Assembly (NCBI GenBank): GCA_022567365.1
Contig: JADFHG010000041.1
Span: forward strand, 1-12,191
Direction: 5' to 3'
Length of the DNA: 12,191 bases
From: Planctomycetota bacterium
GTDB taxonomy: Bacteria; Planctomycetota; Phycisphaerae; UBA1845
This document shows positions 6,740-12,191 of the stretch, piece by piece. Under the pieces are notes generated by a model. The model was not told the DNA's origin, did not search any database, and saw nothing but the letters and a program-made list of their open reading frames with translations. The first letter of the stretch is position 1. Each line of letters starts with the position of its first letter. The position numbers and the translations under genes are program-made.

Positions 6740-9187
6740 TCACGCCCCTGGTTGATCCACTTGGTCATCGGCACGCTCGGGTACGTCGCGTGGAGTCTCG
6801 CCAACGTCGGTATCGCCTGTCGCGGCGAACGGTTCGTCTCGAAAAGGGCGACCATCCCGATACGTCGCGAGCTGGTCGCGAATGCGGGCGGCGCCGGCGT
6901 CGTCGAGCATGATCCGCCCGCCGAGCGAAACCCGTTCGAGCGTCCCCCGCGCTTGATCAAAATCACCAAGCTCGGCAAACGCGGCGGCCAGCGCCTCCTG
7001 GGCACGGGGGCTGAGACCGCCCGTGATGTCGACTGCCGCGTACGCAAGATCGTGTGCCCGCTTGCCGTCGCGGTTGGATTCGATCCGGCTCGTGGCCAGG
7101 GTCCAAGCGAGTTTCGTCAGCAATGCCACATCACCGGGAGATCGGTCGAGACCGGTCGACCAGACTTCGATCGCCCGCGTCTCATCGCCTTGTCGGTGCA
7201 ACAGGATTCCGAATCGGTAGTAGGCCTTGGCAAAGTGCGGATCCAGCTTGATTGCCCTTTGAAACCGATCGGCCGCCTCGGGGCTTCCGAGATACGACGC
7301 GACAACGCCCAGATTGTGCCAGTGGGCCGCGCTTTCCGGCGAGAGATCGCGTGCCCGCGCGTAATAGGTCTCCGCGGCTAAGTACCGGCCCATGCGGAAC
7401 AAGACCTCGGCGAGTCCGACGATGGACGCCTCGACGGGCTTCAGCTCGATCGCGCGGTGATAGTGTTCGGCGGCCGCCTCGAGGTCGCCCAGTTGTGCCG
7501 AAGCCCTTGCCAGCGCGATGTGGGCGCGGCGGTGGTCCGGCAGGCGCGCCAGCGCTGCCGAGGCATGGATCCGTGCGGCCTCATAGTCGCCGGCGTCGAT
7601 CATGGCTACGGAATAGTTGGTGTTGGCCACGACGGTATGCGGCGCGTGCCGCAACACGTGCGACCAAAGCGCGACCGAGTTTGACCATGTCCGCACTTGT
7701 GCGCGCGTGAGCGTAACGAGTCCGGCGAACATGGCGAGCAGAACCACGACCGACAACACCCGCACCACACCGGCTCGCCCAAGCGTCGCCCTGCCGGGGC
7801 TTCCTCGTTGCGCGCCGGCTTGCGATGAAACCCGTGGCTCATCGCCGTCGCCGGCTTTCGCGATATTGCCCACTGCTTTCGTTGACAGCCGATGTACGAT
7901 ACGTGATGGGCCGAAGATCCGAGCGGTGGCGAATCCCAACAATACCGCCCATGGCAGGCACGAAATGTAACTGTATCGATCCGCCACGAGTTGTGGGCCG
8001 CTCTGCAACAAACCCAGGACCGGCGACAGCACGACAACGTATACGCACGCGCACGCAAGAAGCCCGGGCCACCGCCGCCGCGTGGCTACGATCGCGACGG
8101 CGGCCGCCACGACCACGACGGCTGCGACGACGTACGGTCGATCAAGAACCCTCGGATCGACAGGTTGTTCATAGAGGGCGATCAGCCCGCTCGGCAGAAG
8201 CGTCTTCCAAACGTAGAAGACGATGCCGTAGAAGGCCTGCGCGACGCGCACGCTCAGCGGCAGGAAGCCCAGGGACCATACCGCGCCTGTTGCACTTTGT
8301 GCGAACACCGCCACCGTCGCGAACAGCGCTGCGGGGACGACGAAGAGCAACTTTTCTCGAATCAGGCGGTGTATGCGATGGCGCGATACGACGGTTGAAA
8401 CGGCTGTGGCGGCGTCTTTGATTGCGCCGGTGTCGGTCGAGAACCGCCGGAGCGGGTAAAGATCGAGAACAAGCAGAACCACCGGCCAAGTCATTCCGGT
8501 CGCTTTGGCGAGCAATGAGAGCACGTAGCAGAGCAGTGCTCCGCCGAGCCAAAAGGCCCGTCCGCGCGGTCGCGCCGATTCGGCCGCGCGCAGATAGAAG
8601 AGCGTCGTGAGCATGAGCCATGCGCCGCTGAGGACGTCGCGCCGCTCGGTGGCCCATGCCACGGATTCGACGCGCAGCGGATGGACCGCAAAGAACAGCG
8701 CGGCCACGAGGGCGCCGATCGTTAGGGCGCCGCGTCTGATGGCCCGCGCCGTAGCGTTTGTGTCCATGGCTCGCGCAATCAGGCGACGTGCCACGAAGAA
8801 GAAAACCACGGCCGTGACGACGTGAAGTACGAGATTGGTGAAGTGGTATCCGACCGCCCGCATGGATTGTACTTGGGACTCATCCGCCGCGAGGGCGTCC
8901 CAGAGGCGCGATTCGAGCGCGAATGAGAGCCAGGTAAGCGGCTGGTAGTGCCCGCCGAACGGCACGGTGAACATTCGCTCGAGGTGTTCGAGACTCAGAC
9001 CGAGATAGGCTTCGTTGCCGATGAAGTTGCGGTTGTCGTCCCAGCTCACAAACTCGCCCAACGGTGCTTCGGCGAAGGCAAGCGCGGTGACGATGATGAT
9101 CAGAAGGACTGCGAACCCTGAGTACCGCGTCTTCGCCGCGTGCACGGAGGGGGATTGTTCTTTGTGGTTGGCATCATGCGCGGGCAT
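6740..9187 (-). CDS. TMTC-like polytopic membrane protein with C-terminal TPRs
   Basis: An 815-residue membrane protein. About ten helices fill residues 20-500. The first outside loop carries WDDNRNF (D50, D51), and a later loop carries HPLRVESVAWATERRDVLSG (from H169), the block shared with eukaryotic TMTC O-mannosyltransferases (GT105) and related GT-C proteins. ADRYSYI (about 402-408) is another family block. A polar linker of about 40 residues (435-475) precedes the last helix, and about six TPRs follow (about 525-755). The end of the TPR region (LATSR then AARIRDQLATYRDGRPF) is typical of large TPR proteins in planctomycetes. A glycosyltransferase role using a lipid-linked sugar is likely from the family, but no acceptor is known. 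I chose the ATG at 9187; an in-frame TTG at 9220 would add 11 residues, and neither has a strong ribosome site. The metalloprotease gene lies upstream on the same strand. Confidence 0.85.
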   Translation of the reverse strand: MPAHDANHKEQSPSVHAAKTRYSGFAVLLIIIVTALAFAEAPLGEFVSWDDNRNFIGNEAYLGLSLEHLERMFTVPFGGHYQPLTWLSFALESRLWDALAADESQVQSMRAVGYHFTNLVLHVVTAVVFFFVARRLIARAMDTNATARAIRRGALTIGALVAALFFAVHPLRVESVAWATERRDVLSGAWLMLTTLFYLRAAESARPRGRAFWLGGALLCYVLSLLAKATGMTWPVVLLVLDLYPLRRFSTDTGAIKDAATAVSTVVSRHRIHRLIREKLLFVVPAALFATVAVFAQSATGAVWSLGFLPLSVRVAQAFYGIVFYVWKTLLPSGLIALYEQPVDPRVLDRPYVVAAVVVVAAAVAIVATRRRWPGLLACACVYVVVLSPVLGLLQSGPQLVADRYSYISCLPWAVLLGFATARIFGPSRIVHRLSTKAVGNIAKAGDGDEPRVSSQAGAQRGSPGRATLGRAGVVRVLSVVVLLAMFAGLVTLTRAQVRTWSNSVALWSHVLRHAPHTVVANTNYSVAMIDAGDYEAARIHASAALARLPDHRRAHIALARASAQLGDLEAAAEHYHRAIELKPVEASIVGLAEVLFRMGRYLAAETYYARARDLSPESAAHWHNLGVVASYLGSPEAADRFQRAIKLDPHFAKAYYRFGILLHRQGDETRAIEVWSTGLDRSPGDVALLTKLAWTLATSRIESNRDGKRAHDLAYAAVDITGGLSPRAQEALAAAFAELGDFDQARGTLERVSLGGRIMLDDAGAARIRDQLATYRDGRPFRDEPFAATGDTDVGETPRDVPERADDQVDQPGA

Positions 9188-9259
9188 CGTCGGCCGCGAA
9201 TTGTATCCGCGAAGCGGCAAACACCAAACCTACGCGCATGGCCGCCTGTAGAGGAAGTC

Positions 9260-9332
9260 TGTGGGACCGACCCTCCAGTCGGTCAATCACTGCTTGCGAC
9301 CGAATACGACCGACTTGAAAGTCGGTCCCACA
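9260..9332. repeat. 73-base double-hairpin intergenic repeat
   Basis: TGTGGGACCGAC (9260-9271) and GTCGGTCCCACA (9321-9332) are perfect 12-bp inverted ends. Inside them are two tandem hairpins built from the same word: GACCGAC (9265-9271) with GTCGGTC (9278-9284), and GACCGAC (9308-9314) with GTCGGTC (9321-9327), each with a six-base loop. It occupies the gap between the metalloprotease stop and the TPR gene start. It is organised like a REP/BIME or MITE element and would be expected in many copies in the genome. Confidence 0.75.
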
Positions 9333-9357
9333 AAACATGCCGTCCTTCGGCAGGCTG

Positions 9358-10191
9358 CTAGCGTTGGTCCGATTGGGCGAAGGTCTCGCACGCGGCGAGG
9401 GTGATGTAGGAGGTTTCGTCAGTTCCGTCCGGCGCGTCGGAACAGTTCGTCTGGGCGTGAAGGAACCGTTGGGCTCCACGCATTTCGTCCATCGTGTGCC
9501 CGTCGAGCATGAGTTCGACGTAGAGCGATCGCTCCGAGAGGTCGTCGGTGCTCCGTTCGATATGGCCGAATCCGAGCGTGTGTGCGATTTCATGTGCGAT
9601 GACGTTCGCGAACACGCTGATCCACTCTTCAACCGTATATATGCCGCCGAGCTGTGCGATCCGTTCGGCGAAGATCACCGCGGCGTTGTCCTGCTGTCGG
9701 TCGCAGGGGTCATATTCCGCCCGCCCGATTTCCTTCGGGGCATCCGGGGAAATCTCCTGCGCGATGTGGACGATCGTGACGGCATCGACCTCATCGGATT
9801 CACCGTTGACGACGGTCACGCCGTATGTGGCGACGTCGTCGAGGATTTTCGCGACGCGCTCGCGAACGGCCTCCATGAGCGCGTCGGAATCGTCGGCCAG
9901 GGTTCCGCCGTCGGACGTGGCAAAAGCGTCAAAATCGACCGGGGCGAGTTCGACGTCGGCGTAGAGCATGCTGCTGCCGCCGGTCCAGTCGAGCACAAAC
10001 ACGTCGGGGGTGCCGAGTTCGCCGAAGTCCGACCGAAGCGAAGCCGAGCCGCCGACATCGACCGGGTTGAACATGGAGACGCCGCAACCGGTCAGCATGC
10101 CGCACGCATGCACGACCATAAAGCAAACGACTAGCCGTCCGCGATATGAGCGCGTCCAAACTGATCGTACAATAGACCCAAGCTGCTTCAT
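9358..10191 (-). CDS. Secreted lipoprotein zinc metalloprotease of the metzincin/matrixin type
   Basis: A 277-residue protein. Residues 1-36 are a lipoprotein signal: basic start, hydrophobic core (about 20-32) and lipobox L33-T34-G35-C36, so the mature protein is tethered at a membrane by C36. The zinc site HEIAHTLGFGH gives H200, E201 (catalytic), H204 and H210, the HExxHxxGxxH pattern of metzincins. M228 in ELMLDGHTM could be the Met-turn. Three further cysteines (163, 250, 268) could form a disulfide. The region between 50 and 190 holds the upper part of the catalytic fold and shows no separate prodomain. The substrate is unknown; a cell-surface or extracellular protein is likely. The ATG has GGAGG five bases upstream, which fixes the start. 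The TPR gene follows on the same strand after a repeat element. Confidence 0.88.
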   Translation of the reverse strand: MKQLGSIVRSVWTRSYRGRLVVCFMVVHACGMLTGCGVSMFNPVDVGGSASLRSDFGELGTPDVFVLDWTGGSSMLYADVELAPVDFDAFATSDGGTLADDSDALMEAVRERVAKILDDVATYGVTVVNGESDEVDAVTIVHIAQEISPDAPKEIGRAEYDPCDRQQDNAAVIFAERIAQLGGIYTVEEWISVFANVIAHEIAHTLGFGHIERSTDDLSERSLYVELMLDGHTMDEMRGAQRFLHAQTNCSDAPDGTDETSYITLAACETFAQSDQR

Positions 10192-10544
10192 TTCCGCCTC
10201 CAGTGGTTCCTCCCCAGGAAACCCAGCGCCTCGGGCCGGCGCGAAGGGCGTTCACCATTTTTTGGCGCAATCGGGTCGAAAGTCAACAGCCGTGTGCGGA
10301 TTCGGTCTCGCGTCAGGCCGACTCATCGTGAGGTCCGGCCTTATTGGACGAACCCTACCCCTGCAACCTACCCATCTTAACAAGGGCAGGGTGATTAGAG
10401 GCGAAAAACACGTAGTCAAGGGGCGAAACATGCGAGGCGTGGATTGGGAGTCCCGTTCGGGGTCTCGGTGCGGTGCGATGTTCGAATCGCCGGCCGAACC
10501 GTCTTGGGCGACGCTATGAGCAGAGCAAGAAGAGGTCACGCGTA

Positions 10545-10607
10545 ACTCGGTTGGTCGGTAGCAGGCGGCTCCGGGCTCATCGCGAAGGCGCGCCGACTCG
10601 GTTGGTC
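10545..10607. repeat. 12-base direct repeat, 51 bases apart
   Basis: ACTCGGTTGGTC occurs at 10545-10556 and again at 10596-10607. The sequence between and beyond the two copies is not clearly repeated. No function is apparent. Confidence 0.45.
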
Positions 10608-11013
10608 CGATGCGTCCGCGCGCGGTGATTGTCGGTTTGCAGTGTTGTCACGGTCGGTCCGTGCGGTAGGGACATGCGCGCGGTGTCGCGCGGTTGTCCG
10701 CCATCGGTATTCACTGACCCTATCGTCCGTCGGTGACAGAGCGATGCACGTCCGGTCGTCGTCCGCGCTGGCATGCGCGTCGGGCTCGCGCCGACTACTA
10801 AACTCCATTCGCCGGCGCGCGCAGGCGCGAACTGAATTCGTTCGATGACCCGCGCGCGGTCGCCGATCAAACGAGTGCAAACGAAGTGCCGCGCGGTGGC
10901 GGTCGCGTTGCGAGCGCAGCGCACAGGCCGCGCACGGGCCGCCCGTGCGTCGCACGGAATAGCGGTGGAAGCGTGGAACGCCGACGTGATGCGGTGCCTT
11001 GGCAACAAAAAAC

Positions 11014-11034
11014 AAAAAAACTTCCAGTTTTTTT
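11014..11034. repeat. Pure A/T-arm hairpin in GC-rich DNA
   Basis: AAAAAAACT (11014-11022) and AGTTTTTTT (11026-11034) pair perfectly around a three-base loop TCC, with one further T and an upstream A-rich patch (11005-11012). The base content differs sharply from the flanks. It could act as a bidirectional transcription stop or a bent or melted DNA site. Confidence 0.5.
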
Positions 11035-11580
11035 TCGGTGCAGAACAGTCGGATCATTCCGCCGCCGCACTTCCCTGGTGCAACCATGATTGATCGGTGT
11101 GACGGACGCGCTCTACGGTAACTTGCGCCAGACGCGTTTTCCTGCCGTGAGTCGAACCGACTGCAATAGGTGCCGTTGGACCGGCACTCGCATGAGCAAT
11201 GCCGTTCCGGCTAGGCTCGGTTGATCGCCGCGAGCACGCTTCCATTTCGCGTCCGCGCGCGGTGCGTCGCTCAAGAAACAAAGGGGAAATACAGCCAAAA
11301 ACCGACATTCCGTCCCGAGACGAATGTACGGGACGCCGCATGCAATAGCCGCCTTCGCGCTGATCGTCGCGACGCACATCCAATCGATCGATAGGGCGGC
11401 ACGTGCGTAACGCCATTCGCTCGTAGAGAGATGCTGCGCGTGCCAGTTCGTAGCACGAACCGCAACGCATCGCTCGTGGCGGGTCCGCAGCGCGAATGAG
11501 CGTCGCGGTGCGCGTTTGCCACACAGCCGCCATCAGCGCTAGGCGCTACGCCGAATTCGCGTCGAACTGAAAGAAATGTT

Positions 11581-11608
11581 TTGACAGATCGTGATCATGG
11601 TGTACGAT
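11581..11608 (+). promoter_or_regulatory. Promoter of the lysine-rich protein gene
   Basis: TTGACA (11581-11586), a 16-base spacer, and TACGAT (11603-11608). The -35 is a consensus match. Transcription would begin near 11615, about 20 bases before the ATG, which leaves just enough leader for the ribosome site at 11618-11625. Confidence 0.65.
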
Positions 11609-11633
11609 TTTGTTCAGAAAGGAGGTGATGTCC

Positions 11634-11801
11634 ATGGCTAAGAAACGAAAGGTTGCCAAGAAGGCGACGAAGAAGAAAGCTGCCAAGAAGGCGACGAAGA
11701 AGAAAGCGGCGAAGAAGACAAAGAAGAAGGCCGCCAAGAAGAAGACAAAGAAGAAAGCAGCGAAGAAGACAAAGAAGAAAGCTGCCAAGAAGAAGAAGTA
11801 G
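11634..11801 (+). CDS. Lysine-rich histone H1-like DNA-binding protein
   Basis: A 55-residue protein made of only six amino-acid types: 33 Lys, 14 Ala, 5 Thr and one each of Met, Arg and Val. It has no acidic or aromatic residue. After a short start (MAKKRKVAKKA) come five copies of TKKKAAKK (residues 12-19, 21-28, 29-36, 38-45, 46-53) with single-residue spacers after the first and third, then KK. This matches the tails of eukaryotic H1 and of chlamydial and planctomycete histone-like proteins; it probably binds and compacts nucleic acid by charge. The ATG at 11634 is chosen because AAAGGAGG ends eight bases upstream; earlier in-frame starts (11610, 11628) overlap or crowd that site. Three consecutive TAG stops (11799-11807) close it. 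It has its own promoter and terminator and no operon partner. Confidence 0.85.
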   Translation: MAKKRKVAKKATKKKAAKKATKKKAAKKTKKKAAKKKTKKKAAKKTKKKAAKKKK

Positions 11802-11926
11802 TAGTAGTCAGCCGTCCACAAAACGAAACGGGCTACGAAAGGACCAACCGGCGCATCAGTGATTCAATACCGGTTCCTCGCCACGGCGATCGGTACGCAG
11901 CGCGATCGGTTGTTCGATAGCTCTCG

Positions 11927-11971
11927 ACGGAAGGTGTCCCTATCAACGGTGACACCTTCCGTTTTTCTTTT
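11927..11971 (+). terminator. Intrinsic terminator of the lysine-rich protein gene
   Basis: ACGGAAGGTGTC (11927-11938) and GACACCTTCCGT (11951-11962) form a perfect 12-bp stem with a 12-base loop, followed by TTTTT, C, then TTTT. It is a textbook Rho-independent terminator on the plus strand, 125 bases beyond the stop codon. The long 3' leader between stop and terminator has no ORF; it contains GCGATCGGT twice (near 11885-11893 and 11902-11910). Confidence 0.9.
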
Positions 11972-12191
11972 CCGATACTCGGATATGACCTACCCCTCCG
12001 CGAGACGCGTGGACCAAAGAACGGCGGAACTCGCGGCAGGTCCCTGGCAGCGCGTCGAAGGATCCCTGGTGTGTCGTTGGCCCACGTTCTCGGGCGCTCA
12101 ACGGTCGCCACGGGGGGCGGCCGCTAATCCTTCAATGCGCGGCTCGCAGCCTGTCGAAAAAGTCAATTCTTGGGTGTGGGAACGGCACCGG
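11972..12191. other. Right-edge sequence with no supported gene
   Basis: Nothing coding is supported in these 220 bases. Near the end (about 12149-12170) the sequence GCAGCCTGTCGAAAAAGTCA resembles the kind of word seen at edges of repeats or insertion sequences, but the window stops before any matching end or transposase can be seen. Confidence 0.3.

Larger units (their letters stand above)
10192..11580. other. About 1.4 kb with no supportable gene
   Basis: Open frames on both strands here give Arg-, Ser- and Pro-rich peptides with no domain, no hydrophobic pattern and no ribosome binding site; I take them as chance products of CG-rich DNA. No tRNA, rRNA, tmRNA or RNase P signature is visible. 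The stretch contains many perfect small hairpins: CGCACGGG/CCCGTGCG (10931-10949, three-base loop), GTTCGT/ACGAAC (11446-11460), GTGCCG/CGGCAC (11170-11187), and TCACTGAC/GTCGGTGA (10711-10736, one G-T pair). These could be remnants, a structured RNA, or chance in CG-rich sequence. The left edge should hold the metalloprotease promoter, which I cannot identify. Confidence 0.5.

Noticed and set aside
9188..9220. TTG start 11 codons upstream for the TPR protein
   Set aside because: No clear ribosome site and a rarer start codon; the ATG at 9187 leaves a normal short cytoplasmic N-terminus before the first helix. Neither start is proven.
9968..10519. Plus-strand 183-codon ORF
   Set aside because: Its first part is antisense to the metalloprotease signal region, and the rest has no domain pattern or ribosome site.
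10536..11087. Minus-strand 183-codon ORF in the gene-poor region
   Set aside because: The peptide is rich in Arg, Ser and Pro with no recognisable pattern, no ribosome site, and it runs through the A/T hairpin; most likely chance in CG-rich DNA.
11130..11200. tRNA-like stretch (a GGTTCGA word on the minus strand)
   Set aside because: The bases around the word do not form a five-pair T stem, and no acceptor, D or anticodon arms can be drawn.
11610..11633. Earlier in-frame starts for the lysine-rich protein (TTG at 11610, ATG at 11628)
   Set aside because: The Shine-Dalgarno AAAGGAGG (11618-11625) would lie inside the coding part for the first and only two bases away for the second; the ATG at 11634 has proper spacing.
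11546..11821. Minus-strand ORF rich in Phe and Ala
   Set aside because: It is the complement of the AAG/AAA lysine repeats of the histone-like gene, which has its own promoter, ribosome site and terminator.

Overview
The window is high-GC bacterial DNA. Several traits together suggest a member of the Planctomycetota, possibly of the Phycisphaerae type: the gene families present, a large TPR membrane protein of the TMTC type, a small lipoprotein metzincin, a lysine-rich histone-like protein, and short palindromic repeats between genes. This placement is an inference from gene content, because no rRNA or marker gene is present.

Left part (1-4317), metal and nitric oxide. The window opens with the last 75 codons of a copper-type P1B ATPase on the plus strand. 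Converging on it from the right is a minus-strand cluster: a single-subunit quinol-dependent nitric oxide reductase (norZ/qNOR), then a di-iron iron-sulfur cluster repair protein (RIC/ScdA/YtfE), then a 27-residue membrane microprotein that has a strong ribosome binding site. Divergent from norZ is an Rrf2-family regulator with three clustered cysteines (NsrR-like). The 117-base gap between norZ and the regulator holds two overlapping divergent sigma70-type promoters and a perfect 7-bp inverted repeat that covers both. This reads as a self-contained NO-sensing, NO-removal and damage-repair unit.

Middle part (4318-9357). Behind the regulator is a broken HPt phosphotransfer gene. It is split three codons after the position of the phospho-accepting histidine region by a 75-base palindromic MITE-like element with perfect 14-bp ends. 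On the minus strand follow a COG2403 P-loop GTPase (relative of cyclic 2,3-diphosphoglycerate synthetase), possibly with a tiny overlapping membrane ORF at its end, and a polytopic TMTC-like protein with C-terminal TPRs. A second, unrelated palindromic element (73 bases, two hairpins) lies just upstream of the TPR gene.

Right part (9358-12191). A minus-strand lipoprotein with an HExxHxxGxxH zinc site is followed by about 1.4 kb in which I can support no gene. The next feature is a compact, complete transcription unit: a TTGACA promoter, a near-perfect Shine-Dalgarno sequence, a 55-residue protein that is 60 percent lysine and built from TKKKAAKK repeats, three consecutive stop codons, and a classic intrinsic terminator. 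Nothing is supported in the last 220 bases.
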